Source: Rugalucina vietnamica (lineage: Eukaryota; Mollusca; Bivalvia; Lucinida; Lucinidae). Taken from it: 64,000 bases of DNA. Made by a program: the position numbers and the translations under genes. Under the pieces are notes generated by a model, which made no database searches, was not told where the DNA came from, and saw only the letters and a list, made by a program, of their open reading frames with translations. The stretch is from NCBI GenBank assembly GCA_964017185.1, contig OZ024879.1, positions 23,873,456 to 23,937,455 of the forward strand. Reading direction: 5' to 3'. Below are positions 23,040 through 36,200 of the stretch, piece after piece; position 1 is the first letter of the stretch, and each line of letters opens with the position of its first letter.

Positions 23040-24054
23040 TTTAATACTCTCATTGAAAAGCCACCAATTTGGTTTTGATTTTGTCATTGGCTGGCCGAAT
23101 ACAGGACCTAACTTTCAGGTAATACCGGTATCCAATTTTTGCACTTCTCTATACATTTCAGTGGAAGCTCCTGACATTTGCCAAGGAGTGCATATGATCA
23201 TCTATTCGACTGATAAGCACCATTTTCAATAGTGATGATGGATGCCACTCTTTGCCATAACCAGAGGACCATTGGTCCTGAGAACGCTCACCTGAAGCCT
23301 GATCTCGGAGTATTAAGTCATCATGAAATGACCTTGACCTTGAATACTCACACACCTTTATTGACTTCATAAGTTGTCTGCATCTGCAAAGTTTCAGGTC
23401 TCATGATCAGGCTGCAATAGTTTCCAAACCAAGTGATTTCTGAGAAAACCATAATTTTAATTTTGATATTTAAATGAACTTGGGTCATGGTCAAGAAATG
23501 ACCTTGGCCTTCATTAATAACTTACCTTCATTGACTCCATTAGTTGTCTGCATCTAGCAACTTTCAGGTCTCAGGCTGCAACAGTTTCCAAAATATCCAT
23601 TGTTTTCGCCTTTTCCCATGTAAAAACCTATGTTTCCAAAATTAACCTTGCCGTAAAATAGGTCAATGTCATCCTATGTTTATCATTTCAACAAAGTATG
23701 ATGGGCTGGAGTCCCAAATGCTTCATACCAAGTTTTGCCTAAATCGGCCAGCCGGCTCTGGAGAAGAAGATTTTTGAGTGGTTTTTACCATAGTTGGGCA
23801 TGGTGGCCATCTTGGTCATGTGACCCGAATTTCGCTATCAAACTTTCGTTCCCCATAACCATGGACGCTCCACATAAAATTTCACTTTGATTGGCCGAGT
23901 AGTTTCAGAGAAGATCTTTGAAAAGTGTGAATGAACGACAGACTGGCCAAGGTCAAGAGATGACCTTGACCTAATTTAATCACATACCTGCATCTACTCC
24001 ATTAGTTGTTTGCATCTACCACTTTTTAGGTCTCAGGCTGTAACAGTTTCCAAA

Positions 24055-25953
24055 CTAGAGGACCATTGGTCCTGTAGCTCACCTGAGAGATTATCACATT
24101 GTAAGCTCATGAGATTTAAATTAATTGAGAATCTACCAATGAAAGTCTATGCATGGACACTACTGACCCCCGGGGCATGGCCAAATTTGACCCAGGGGCA
24201 TGACTGGCACAATTTATAATGGGGACTACCAAACATTGCTACATACAAAATATAGAAGCTCTGGGCCTTTTGGTTTCAGAGAAGAAGATTTTTGTTAGTT
24301 TTTCCCATTGTAAGTCTATGGAGACTATCTACCCCCGGGGCGTGGCCAAATTTGACCCCAGGGGCATGGCTGGCACAATTTATGTAGAGGACCATTAGCC
24401 ATTGCCACATACAAAATATCAAAGCTGTGTGCCCTGTGGTTTCAGAGAAGAAGATTTTTGAATTTTTTTCCCATAGCAAGTCTATTGAGACTATCAACCT
24501 CCGGGGCCTGGCCAAATTTGACCCCAGGGGCATGAATGGCACAATTTATGTAGAGGACCATTAGCCATTGCCACATACCAAATATCAAAGCTGTGGGCCT
24601 AGTGGTTTCAGAGAAGAAGATTTTTTAATTTTTTTCCCATAGTAAGTCTATGGAGACTATCAACCCCCGGGGCGTGGCCAAATTTGAACCCAGGGACATG
24701 AATGGCACAATTTATGTAGAGGACCATTAGCCATTGCTACATACCAAATGTCAAAGCTGTGGGCCTAGTGGTTTCAGAGAAGAAGATTTTTTAATTTTTT
24801 TCCCATAGTAAGTCTATGGAGACTATCAACCCCCGGGGCGTGGCCAAATTTGACCCCAGGGGCATGAATGGCACAATTTATGTAGAGGACCATTAGCCAT
24901 TGCTACATACCAAATATCAAAGCTGTGGGCCTAGTGGTTTCAGAGAAGAAGATTTTTTTAGTTTTTTCTATTGTAGATCTATGGAGACTATCGACCCCCG
25001 GGGCGTGGCCAAATTTGACCCCGGGGACATGATTGGCACAATTTATGTAGAGGACCATTAGCCATTGCCACATACAAAATATCAAAGCTGTGGGCCCTGC
25101 GGTTTCAGAGAAGAAGATTTTTTAATTGTTTTCCCATAGTAAGTCTATGGAGACTATCAACCCCCGGGGCGTGGCCAAATTTGACCCCAGGGGCATGAAT
25201 GGCACAATTTATGTAGAGGACCATTAGCCATTGCTACATACCAAATATCAAAGCTGTTGGCCTAGTGGTTTCAGAGAAGAAGATTTTTTTTAGTTTTTTT
25301 CCTATTAGCCATTGCTACATACCAAATATCAAAGCTATGGGCCTAGTGGTTTCAGAGAAGAAGTTTTTTTTAGTTTTTCCAGTTGTAAGTCTATGGAGAC
25401 TATCGCCCCCCGGGGCGTGGCCAAATTTGACCCCAGGGGCATGGCTGGCACAATTTATGTAGAGGACCATTAGCCATTGCCACATATCAAATATCAAAGC
25501 TGTGGGCCCTGTGGTTTCAGAGAAGAAGATTTTTTAATTTTTTTCCCATAGTAAGTCTATGGAGACTATCGACCCCCCGGGGCGTGGCCAAATTTGACCC
25601 CAGGGGCATGAATGGCACAATTTATGTAGAGGACCATTAGCCATTGCTACATACCAAATATCAAAGCTGTGGGCCTAGTGGTTTCAGAGAAGAAGATTTT
25701 TTTAGTTTTTCCCATTGTAAGTCTATGGGACCTATCTGTTGCCATGGAAACCACAATTTTGATACAATCTGCTCCAAAACCTAATACCATCAATCCCCCA
25801 ACCCAATTATGGTTCACATTAAATTTGATCAAGATCGGCCTACTAGCTTCAGAAATATTCTTCTTTGAAATTGTGGACGGACGACGACGACGGACGCCGG
25901 ATGCCTGCCTATCCTATAAGCTCACCTGTGAGCCTTCGGCTCAGGTGAGCTAA
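24055..25953 (+). mobile_element. family G inner copy nested in the outer one
   Basis: Begins TAGAGGACCATTGGTCCTG, then TAGCTCACCTGAG, and ends with hairpin GTGAGCCTTCGGCTCAGGTGAG followed by CTAA. It interrupts an A-rich run of the outer copy (TTTCCAAAC / AAATCCATAG), with no clear target duplication. Its units differ from those outside. Confidence 0.75.
24140..25735 (+). repeat. tandem array of ~167-bp units
   Basis: About nine or ten copies of a unit containing CCCCCGGGGCGTGGCCAAAT, GGCACAATTTATGTAGAGG, ACATACCAAATATCAAAGC and GGTTTCAGAGAAGAAG. The spacing is about 166-168 bp, with one shortened unit near 25300. Units are nearly identical, so homogenisation or recent expansion is likely. 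Confidence 0.9.
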
Positions 25954-27272
25954 AAATCCATAGTTTTCACTTTTCCCATGTAAAAGCCTATGTTTCCAAA
26001 ATTGAAATTGCCTTAAAATAGGTCAGGGTCATCCTAGGGTCATCATTTGATCAAACTATGATGGGCTGGAGTCCTAAATGCTTCATATCAAGTTTCATGA
26101 AAATCGGCCTGCCGGTTCTGGAGAAAAAGATTTTTGAGTGGTTTTTACCATATATGGGCGTGGCGGCCATCTTGGTCATGTGACCTTGATTTTGCGATCA
26201 AACTTTCATTATCTCTACCCATGGATGCTCCACATAAAATATCAGTTTGATTAGCCATGCAGTTTTGGAGAAGATCTCTGAAAAGTGTGTATGGACGACA
26301 GACTGATCAAGGTCAAGAGATGACCTTGACCTAAATTAATCACATACTTTCATTAGTTGTTTTGCATCTATCACTTTTTAGGCCTCAGGCTGCAATAGTT
26401 TTCGAAAAATCCATTATTATCACTTTTTCCCATGTAAAAGCCTATGTTTACAAAATTGACCTTGCCGTAAAATAGGTCAAGGTCATCCTAGGGTCATCAT
26501 TTGATCAAACTATGATGGGCTGTAGTCCCAAATGCTACATACCAAGTTTCGTGAAAATCAGCCTTCCGGTTCATGAGAAGAAGATTTTTGAGTAGTTTTT
26601 ACCATATATTGGCGTGGCGGCCACCTTGGTCATGTGACCTGGATTCCGCGATCAAACATTCGTCACCCCTACCCATGGATGCTCAAAATAAAATTTCACT
26701 TTGATTGGCCAAGCGGTTTCAGAGGAAAAGATCTTTGAAAAGTGTGTATGGACGACAGACTGGCCAAGGTCAAGTAAATTAATCACATACCTTCATTTAC
26801 TCCATTAGTTGTTTTCATCTACCACTTTTCAGGCCTAAGGCTCCAATAGTTTTCAAAAAATCCATAGTTTTTACTTTTTCCCACGTAAAAGCCTATGTTT
26901 CCAAAATTGACCTTGCCGTAAAATAGGTCAAGGTCAACCCAGGGTCATCATTTTAGCAAACTATGATGGGTTGGAGTCCTAGATGCTACATACCGAGTTT
27001 CGTGGAAATCAGCCCACCGCTTCTGGAGAAGAAGATTTTTGAAGGGTTTTTACCATATATGGGCATGGTGGCCATCTTGGTCATGTGATCAAGTTCCCGT
27101 GAACAAACTTTCATTCCTCCTACCCATGGAGGCTCCACATAAAATTTCAACTTGATCGGCCAAGCGGTTTCAGAGAAGAAGATCTTTGAAATTGTGAACG
27201 CCGACGGACGCCGACGCTGGAGCATGGGTATACTATAAGCTCACCTGTGGGCCTTCGGCTCAGGTGAGCTAA

Positions 27273-27786
27273 AAATGAATACTAAAGTACCAGCAGTTGT
27301 CTATTCAGAATGCCTCAAATATTGCCACATGTTAATTGAACCTGATTTACTGGTAACTTCTCATTTATGCTAAGTATACATATCCTGGAGTAAAATAAAG
27401 ATAAAAAGCAAGTTCATTTTTTTTTTCAATTTTATTTCTTGTTATACATGTGTAGAGTAAATGCAATGTTGATGTAAATGAAAAAAAAAAAACATACAAC
27501 TTACAAATACAAAAACAAAAATATATGCTATCACAATATGTAAACATAACAATATAAAAATAAGTGAAGTACAAAAATACATTTAATATTTTGTGCACAC
27601 TTCAAAATGCTTGCAATACTCAAGAAACAGGTTTGACAGAAATATACATGTAATTGTGTTGGAATAATACACATGGAATATACGGAATGAAAAACAATAC
27701 ATGTATTTGCACTACTATGGTGTATAACACCATAGTGCAGCTTTTACCTGTATACATGTATAACATGTTTTTTTTTTCATACTTAG
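27273..27786. other. AT-rich spacer, no gene seen
   Basis: AT-rich sequence with short A runs and no supported coding or structured element. Confidence 0.5.
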
Positions 27787-28066
27787 CATTACGAAAACTT
27801 GTCCATGCAATATATAGAGATTTTTTTTCACCTGTAAAAATTGAAAATTTCAGCAGAAAAATTTTGATATTTTTCTTATTTTTGTTCAAAACATAGATTG
27901 TGGGTACACGTTAGAACCACCTCGCTGAGGCGGTTCTAACGAGTACCCACAATCTATGTTTTGGAGCAAAAATAAGAAAAATAGGTATACCCCTGCAAAC
28001 CCCAGTTTTACTGTATAAAAGTGGGGTTTAAGGGGGTATATATTGCACGGACTTGTTTTCCTGATG
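27787..28066 (+). mobile_element. MITE family F, copy 5
   Basis: Intact ends CATTACGAAAACTTG and TTGTTTTCCTGATG. The core palindrome GAACCACCTCGCTGAGGCGGTTC is complete. 28067-28343 beyond it is AT-rich with nothing recognised. Confidence 0.9.
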
Positions 28067-28343
28067 GACTGTTTGTGACAGCCGCCACAACCTATGTGTT
28101 TGAGCTGAGGGAAAACTGTGAAACTTTAATCCCAAAATGTTGAATATTTTATCATACAACAGTAGTAATAAAAATTATTGTAAACCGAGTACTTATCACA
28201 GTAAATATTACAATTGAATATTTCATATAGATGAAATAATTTATATATAAATATAGAAGTTATTATATTGATTAACTATTCATGTAAAACGGTTTTTCAT
28301 GTTTTCTCTTATGCCATGGATTGTCTGGACCACTAGATTACTT

Positions 28344-28550
28344 GAGCTTTGACGCGAGAAAACCAATCTTCTTGTTTCTGACCAGGTCCGACACAAACCG
28401 GTCTGGACAGTCACAAAAGAAAGCTAGAATCTCGAAATCTTGGATTTAAGTAGAAGAGAAATTATATTACGCAAGGGGTGAAAACAAAGGCACTGATCTG
28501 CATCTTTGTTTTTGCATAGGCAAAAATTCGGTTTTCTCATGATGCGACTC
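28344..28550 (-). mobile_element. MITE family A, copy 3
   Basis: GAGCTTTGACGCGAGAAAACC at the left, GACCAGGTCCGACACAAACC inside, and GGTTTTCTCATGATGCGACTC at the right. The central hairpin is partly lost. Confidence 0.8.
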
Positions 28551-28774
28551 ACTTGTTCGTTTTTTTTTCTCCTGACATTGCGCCAGGATGAATCAAATAT
28601 ATTTACTGAAAGTTTTCAGTGGACAAACATTTCATTAGTAGATCCAGCCTGATTAAGGTCTTCATTGCTCACCATTTGATCTGCATGGCTTATGAAAGAC
28701 AATCAATACAGAATATGTTTATATCAGGCTGATAACATCAACTTTCCAACAGACTGAATTTTTTTTTTACTATA

Positions 28775-29170
28775 ATGGGCGTCCGCTATAGCGCTGTAGG
28801 GAGCGAGGAGGTTTCCTACTTTGCTACATACCACTTTCATACGGGTTCGCGCCCCACTATCGGCAAATGTTTTTCAGAATAAAAACTGAATTAACCCGTC
28901 GAAATGTATGTGGTCTGGCTGTCGCCAGGCGGACGCGGTGGTTTCACAGGCATATTCCGGGTATGCCGAGATATGTCCTGGCTTTCCTCCACCTCAGGCA
29001 GCCAACGTCACTGTTGCATCTGGGGAAAATGGGCTTTGGGTAGTATGGTACAATAGTGACGTGTTTAAGGATAAGGCACAAGGGAGGGAAATCTGCATTG
29101 ACAGGATTCAAATATGTGTTAGGGTTATCATTGTATTGGTGGCGGGCATTAATCCTGTCACTGCGGAGTG
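28775..29170 (+). mobile_element. SINE-like repeat with pol III promoter words
   Basis: TATAGCGCTGTAGGGAGCGAGG resembles an A-box, and GGGTTCGCGCCCC 60 bases on is a good B-box. The body follows (CCTCCACCTCAGGCAGCCAAC, GGGCTTTGGGTAGTATGG). The open frame through it is taken as incidental. The family was not identified. Confidence 0.45.
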
Positions 29171-29361
29171 GTGATGGTTAGGTGAAGGGTTACCCGTACT
29201 CGTGGGTTAAACGAGGTTCGCCTTTACAGGCGGTGAAGATAACAGATAACAAATGGCTACACAGAATTTGATCGATAACTATGTCATAGAGGTTTCTACA
29301 ATAACACAAAGCTGTATTATCACGAAAATTCTTTTTACATATGCAAAAACAAAGGCACACA

Positions 29362-29636
29362 TTAGCAAAACATGTCCGTGAAATGTATACCCCTTTATAC
29401 CCCACTTTAATACAGCAAAACTGGGGTATACAGGGAAATACCTATATTTCTTATTTTTGCTCCAAAACATAGATTGTGGGTACTTGTTAAAACCGAATCA
29501 GAGAGGCATTTCTAACATGTACCAACAATCTATGTTTCGAGCAAAAATAAGAAAAATAACAAAATTTTTCTGATGAAATTTCCCACTTTTGCTTCTGAAA
29601 AAATTCTCTATACTGTATGGGCAAGTTTTCGTAATG
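29362..29636 (-). mobile_element. MITE family F, copy 6
   Basis: Reversed copy: ACATGTCCGTGAAATGTATACC at the left and GGCAAGTTTTCGTAATG at the right. The core palindrome is degraded on one side. Confidence 0.85.
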
Positions 29637-29932
29637 GGTTACCAAAAGATGTCTTGATTTTCTACAATAACACAGTACTGTTTCCTCGTGAAAACAAAAA
29701 CACATTTTTTGCAAATACAACCCTCTGCTTTCTTCACAAAATCCTTATTTTTAAGCCTCTAACCATATTCAGCAGCCATACAGTCTGCGTTAAGTCAGAC
29801 CTGATCTGAAAACCAAAACTATTGAGCACTTACTGGTTTTCTATTATAATCACACATTCATTCACCCTCTTAAGGCAATTGAAAGCTAACTGAGAGCTAA
29901 AATGGCAATTGAAATCTATTTCACACTGTCAG

Positions 29933-30232
29933 CTATCTTTGAACCCGCCTAGCAAATGCTGATTGTATTGGCCTCTTTGGTGCCAATTTCTGATCACTAT
30001 TATTATTGTCCTTTTTCTCTGGTTTTGTTGACGGAGGGGCAGTTTGTGGCCGTGTGACCTTTGGAAAGCGTTCTTTAAACCACCATTCATATTCCTCTAT
30101 GGTCATTTCTACAACTCTTTCTCTACAGAACTCAATGGCGGCCGTGACGTCTGGGCTACATATCTCCCATTCTCGTAGACCCTCTAGCACCCGTAGAAAC
30201 TTGTAGATTGTCTGTTTACCTGTACCTTCAAC
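29933..30232 (-). CDS. CCDC60: CCDC60 last exon
   Basis: Acceptor ATATTTGCCAG, phase 0, 99 codons and TAG. Codes VEGTGKQTIYKFLRVLEG, LREWEICSPDVTAAIEFCRE and EEYEWWFKERFP, then a disordered Pro/Lys/Asn tail ending IQSAFARRVQR. The CSPD...AIEF block is the family's best C-terminal match. No convincing poly-A signal was found below it. Confidence 0.93.
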   Translation of the reverse strand, partial: VEGTGKQTIYKFLRVLEGLREWEICSPDVTAAIEFCRERVVEMTIEEYEWWFKERFPKVTRPQTAPPSTKPEKKDNNNSDQKLAPKRPIQSAFARRVQR

Positions 30233-33200
30233 CTGGCAAATATAATGTACGTATGCATCAGGAAAACATTCCCGTGTAATGAATACCCCCTTACACCCCA
30301 CTTTTATATAGCAAAACTGGGGTATGCAGGGGTATATCTATTTTTTCTTATTTTCGCTCCAAAACATAGATTGTGGGTTCTTGTTAGAACCGCCTCTTCT
30401 CAGCGAGGCGGTTCTAACGTGTACCCACAGTCAATGTTTTGAGCAAAAATAATAAAAATATCAAAACTTTTCTGATGAAAATTTTAAATTTTTACAACAT
30501 AAGAAAAAATGTATATTTATAATGTGCATGTTTTCGTAATGTAAAGATGTGATTTTATGTTTCAAATACAATTTTGTGATAAAACATAGCAATTTTTGTT
30601 TCTCATTGGAGTTTAAAATATGTTTTATACTCTTGTAATAAAATTAAGATTTTCAAGGGGTATAAATCATTCAGGTGACATTAGCAATTTTATAGCAAAT
30701 CGGCATTCTAATTGGTGTAACTTTAACTTTAAATTCTGTAGCATTAATATAAGCCGTCTCGTGGGAAAACCAACAATGTGGTTTCCGAACAGGTCCGACA
30801 CAAACGACCTGTACAAGCACAGAAAAGAGCTAGAATCTTGAAATTTCGGATTTAAGTAGGAGAGGAAGTGTACTATCCGTGTAGCGAAAACAAAAGGCGC
30901 TGATCAGCTTCGCGGTTACCGCGAAGCTGATCTGTGTCTTTGTTTTCGCCTATGCAGATTGTTGGTTTTCCCATGAGGCGGCTCAAATAGTTTTTGATGA
31001 CCTTCAAAACCCAAGATTAATGCAGCTTTTCTGGTTGTGACAATATGATAATCATACCAGTCCAAATTTTCCAAGCCTCTCCAGTATTTTAGCATAGTGC
31101 CACTCCTGTTTTAGCTCAGAAGGAATTTTCTCGAGAATGTCCATATACCTACAACATATGAGACATGTAATAAGAAGCCCAACCTTTGCATATACGAAAC
31201 CAAAGCAATCCCTCTTCTTCTTGAATAGGAAACTTCAAGCTTCTGCGACTCTACAAGCTGGTTTGCGTCTGACTTGGTCAGAAATGCCCTAAAACAGGTT
31301 TTCTCCAACAAGTCCATATATACCAACAACATAGTTTGCAAAGCAAAAACACAGCACAGTATCCATTTCTTAGTAAAATTATCTGTGTAGTCATCATAGT
31401 TAGGACTTAACACTTTGCTAAGACATGGAGTAGTATCTTGATATTGAAGTCCAATTTTCAGCACCTCATTCTTCCAACAGATTATTACAGTATATGTAAC
31501 TATATAGTAACATAATTCAGCCGCGACATGAGAAAACCGGTCTTCGGGGTTTCCGACCAGCTCTGACACCAATCAGCCTGGTACAGAAGCTGCCTAGAAG
31601 CTTGAAATTTTGGATCTACAAAGAAGAGGAATTGTACTATCCGTGTAGCAAAAACAAAGGCACTGATCAGTTACTGCACAGCTGATCTGCGCCTTTGTTT
31701 TCGCCTGGGCTAAAATCTGGTTTTGTCATGACGTGGCTCAATTTATAAAAGACTTGTCAGTTAAGCCCCTACTATTTCATACAAGAAACAAAAATTCTAT
31801 ATACCAGTTTCCTTTTGTGTTAGTTTTCCTCCTGTCCATCCTGGGTTTCCTTAGTGTCTGCCAGCTAGTGTGCCTCATATCGTCCACAGCCCGGTGGAAA
31901 CTACTACCATGGGTTGTTGACTGTAGGGCCACAAACTTGCTCTGACAGACAGACATCATTTGCCTGTAAAATACAGTTATATCATCTGTCAGATAGTGAC
32001 CATGGAAACTACTACAGAGTGTCAGTAACTGTAGGGCCACAAACTTGCTCTGAAATACTGACATTTGTCTGGCAAGAGACAAGTCAGATATTTTTTTTTG
32101 TTTACTTACATTGATACTTAACACTACATATTCCTTAAATCAAAAAGCTATTAATGATGTTTTTTCCCTCCCCTAGGGCCAATTGTTCAAAACTTTGTTA
32201 GCTTAACATCATCATTTACAGCGAAATAGATAACGATGCGTACTGCGTATGTACGCACGATTTTTCGCCCTGTACGCATAGGAATATCAGACCTTTGCGT
32301 ACCATGTACGCAGTAAAAATCGGCGGTACGCAAACAGTTTACGATTTAATGCGTACACAGATAAAAATACCTTTAAAATTGTCACAAAATGACAATTTGT
32401 CAACTAGTATTGTGAGGCTGCTCTGTCAACAATCGAAAAGTAGTTACAATATGAATGCAGCTTCTGATCGTTTCATATTACATACCATGCAATATATTAT
32501 GTATCTTCGTTCAGTGTCTCTTAACCAAAGGTTTTTTCATGAATTTATTAGTAGTGTGTCACTTTGGTTTATTGAATAGGCATTTTGCATCGATTTCTGG
32601 TCATATTTTTTTTATTCAAAACTTGATGTATTCCATGTTCTACAGCCATGCCAGTTATGTTTTTCCTCACTTTTGCTCTCTTATTATCTATACCGGATAC
32701 AAAAGTATGGTTTAACAAGCCTTAGTGACAGAATAACATGTAATTTTAGGATTATCAACCAGTTTACTTGAATTTTCATACTTGAGTAAATGGTCTTATC
32801 CATACGTGTGCATATCTATAAGATTGATTCTGAATGAGAGGTTAGAATATGAACCTTCAGAAAACGCGTACACAGTAATATTGTCGGTACGCACTGTACA
32901 TTTATTCTGATGCGTACAGTACGCATTGCGAAAAATAATTATCTACATCACTGATTTAAATGCCAACTACATAAGCAAATACACTGTTATTTTTTGTTGA
33001 TAAAATGTGAGAATTCTTTGCATTGCAACAATACAAAGAATTCTCTGACACATTTTATCAACAAAAAATAACAGTGTATTTGTAATATTCATGTCTGAAA
33101 TTCTAATTCATGAATCTTTAACTAACAATGTCGTTAATTTTGAACAACTTGGCCTCGGTGTCTATGTTGGGGTTTTGAATTTAAATGCACCGATCCCTCT

Positions 33201-36200
33201 ATTCTTCCTTTATTCAAATTGAAAGCATCTGTATAAATTTAGAGATAATAGCTAGGTGAAAATGATGGGCAAAGTTTCCATGTCACAGTCAAAGGATCCT
33301 TGAACACAAGTTTAAGAACTGTAAAATAATAATTCAAACCATCAATGAAATGCTTCAGAGAAGAGTATACATGTTGTTGCTGACACAGCATGTGACCAAA
33401 TATAAGTCCATAACAAGATGTCAAATAGTATCACATAGTGATCATGGTTGATTATAAAAACTACAAGAATTTTAATTGTGGCAAAGTTTGATGAATTGCC
33501 TCTTAACATGCAGTTGAAAAGAGTTAAAAGAATTTACTTTTCCTTGTGCTCTAATATATCATGAACAGTACAGGCTTTCTCCTCTCTCGTCTCAGCAAAC
33601 TGATTGTGTAACTTGGCACACAGGTGACTATGACGGTTGCTAGGCAACGTAGACTGGAACTCCAGTAATGCTGTGGAACTGGGAAAATTTATAATGTAAC
33701 CATTAAAACAAATTAAACTTCTGAAGAACATATATTATTCCTGTATCTTGGCCTCATTCCCAGCTGAGAGGTTGGCAATTTATGGCACATTTTTATTGGC
33801 CAGATTTTCAAAATTGAAAACACTTCTGGATTGTTTTCATATATCTGTAATATGCCACTCATTCCCCACAGCAATAAAATGTTGATAGATTTATGCTCAT
33901 ACATAATTCATTTATTTTCATTTCTCCTAACTAGATTGCACTCTGCTTTCGATGATCCTTCCCATGAACCATAAGAGCTGTGACATGAGAAAACTGGTCT
34001 TCATATTTCAAACCAGGTCTGACCCAAACAGGCCTGTAAGTCACAGAAGCAGGCTAGAAGCTTGAAATTTCGGATTTAAGAAGAGAAACTGTACTATCCG
34101 TGAAACAAAGGTGCCGATCAGCTTCCTAGTTACTGCGAAGCTGATCTACGCCTTTGTTTTCACATAGACAAAAATCTGGTTTTCTCATGACATGGCTCAT
34201 AACATGACTAACTTAAGTCTTACAATATGTTTCTTTGCTTTTGATCCATCTAATTTCAAAATGCTGCAGATACAAAGGCACTGTGTTACTGTGCGACTTT
34301 TCATCTATAAAATTTACAACTATAAAATTTACATGATGAAAATACATATGAATTTTATATACATCTTCTTTATGGATAGTTATGTATGTACGAGATTTAT
34401 CTACTATGTACATGTAGTATTTTTTGTGTGTTTAAATACACACACTAAAGTTTCAAGTGAAGGAGATGCTGTTTACCTTTTAGGTCTGATTAAGTGGCTA
34501 TTTGCCCGGAGAAATTTTGATGACATTTTCTCTTCCTCACCGAGAGCAACAGCAACCTTGTGGTCTAACCTCTTTGGTTCATTCTGAAATTGACTGATTG
34601 GTTTAATGACTGATTGATTAATTAATTACCTTGATTGATTGAGTGAGTGCTTTACATCAATGGTCAACAGCTATGACATTGTGATGGTCAGCTAATCAAT
34701 TGTTTTTGCAGTAAAAGATGCATCTCATGTTGTTATATGTTATGTATAACCTGAGAAACTGAATAAACTTGAAACTAAACCATTGGTTGCTATCCTAACC
34801 AAACTTCTTTGCTTCCAAGGGGCAGATTACCAGTAATAAGTGCCTATTTTCCTCACTGTCTTGAATCAGAGAGTAGAGAAATGGGTTAAGGAATAGTTTT
34901 ACTTTAGAGAAAAGAAAAAACACAACAAATAAAAGCATTTTAAAAAGCATTAAAGCATACAGTATATGAAACAAAAAAGGTTAAACATGTGAGCCGATAT
35001 TTGAGAAAACCGGATTTTTGCCTATGTGAAAACAAAGACACAGATCAGCTGTGCAGTAACTGCACAGCTGATCAGCGCCTTTGTTTTTGCTATAGGAATA
35101 GTACAATTCCTCTTCTACCTATAGCCAAAATTCCAAGCCTCTAGCCTGCCTCTGTGACTACATGCCAATTTGTGTCGAACCTGGTCGGAAACCCAGAAGA
35201 CCAGTTTTCTCACTAAGCGGCTGATATGATTTATGTTAAAGAAAAAATCCACTCACAGAATCATCCTTTTTCTTTTTTGATTTCTTCCTTTCTCTATCTT
35301 CCTTGCTCTTATGTCTGGAAAAAAAACATTGTTATAAATGAGCCGCATCATGAGACCAGAGGACCAATGGTCCTGTAAACGCTCACCTGAAACCCGAGAT
35401 ATATGTCAATAAACTTGTTTGACTAGAATGGTAATATACATGTATATAACCCCAGGGCCTGGTCAGAGCAACCCCTGGAGTCAATTTCTTTTTGAAAACA
35501 TAAAAAGGTACAAGTAGGCAAAGATCAGGAAAAGGCGCAATCAGAAAAAGATTCCCACTCCAAAAACCGAGGTGGGAAAAAACCAAACTAACAATCAGGT
35601 ACTTATACCATGAAACATATCGTAAGCCGAATGAGCAGCTATTTTCCCAATAGGTGGCCACTCAGTTACCTTAACTTAACTAAAAATATGAAAACATACA
35701 TAAAACTGCAGTCCATTTGCCAATTTACTACAAGTTTTGTCCTTCAAATGCCATTTTAACAATTTTCCCCATTCAAATGCATGGGCGACCTAAGTTGACC
35801 TTGCCGTAAAATAGGTCAAGGTCATCCAAGGGTCACGATTTATATATACTTTGTAGAGCTCCATTGCCTGATGCTTCATGCCAAGTTTCAAAATCATAGG
35901 CCTTCTGGTTCTGGAGAAAAAGATTTTTAAAGGTTTTTGCTATTTATAGCCATGGCAGCCATCTTGGTCATGTGACCTTGACCATTTATATACACTTTCA
36001 TTTCCACTTCCTAACAATGCTCCTCATAAAGTTTGGCTTTGATTGGCCAAGCAGTTTCAGAGAAGAAGATCTTTGAATATCACTGTAATATACATGTATA
36101 TTGCCCCGGGGTGGGGGCAGACAGACCCCTGGGGTCCAATTTTTTTTCAGAATCATCAATCTTAAGTCTATTTGCCCATTTCCTGCCAGTTTTTCCCAAC

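Larger units (their letters stand above)
23261..27272 (+). mobile_element. family G composite (outer copy), interrupted 24055-25953
   Basis: Starts CCAGAGGACCATTGGTCCTG, followed by CGCTCACCTGA. It ends in the hairpin AGCTCACCTG...CAGGTGAGCT with CTAA at 27269-27272. The interior has ~450-bp tandem units (GGCCTCAGGCTGCAATAG at about 26381, 26831), each with ACCTTGCCGTAAAATAGGTC, GGCGGCCATCTTGGTCATG and GGTTTCAGAGAAGAAGATC. A GACGGACG-type stretch precedes the terminal hairpin. No ORF of note. The architecture suggests a rolling-circle non-autonomous element. Confidence 0.7.

Noticed and set aside
24140-25735. Regular repeats considered as a CRISPR array
   Set aside because: Units are ~167 bp with no short repeat/unique spacer pattern; eukaryotic satellite-like DNA.
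28908-29174. 88-codon plus-strand open frame
   Set aside because: Falls in a SINE-like repeat; no protein similarity recognised.
34541-34583. Shorter version of a CCDC60 exon using an internal GTGAGG donor
   Set aside because: Leaves the wrong phase for the next exon; the longer exon to GTAAAC joins perfectly.
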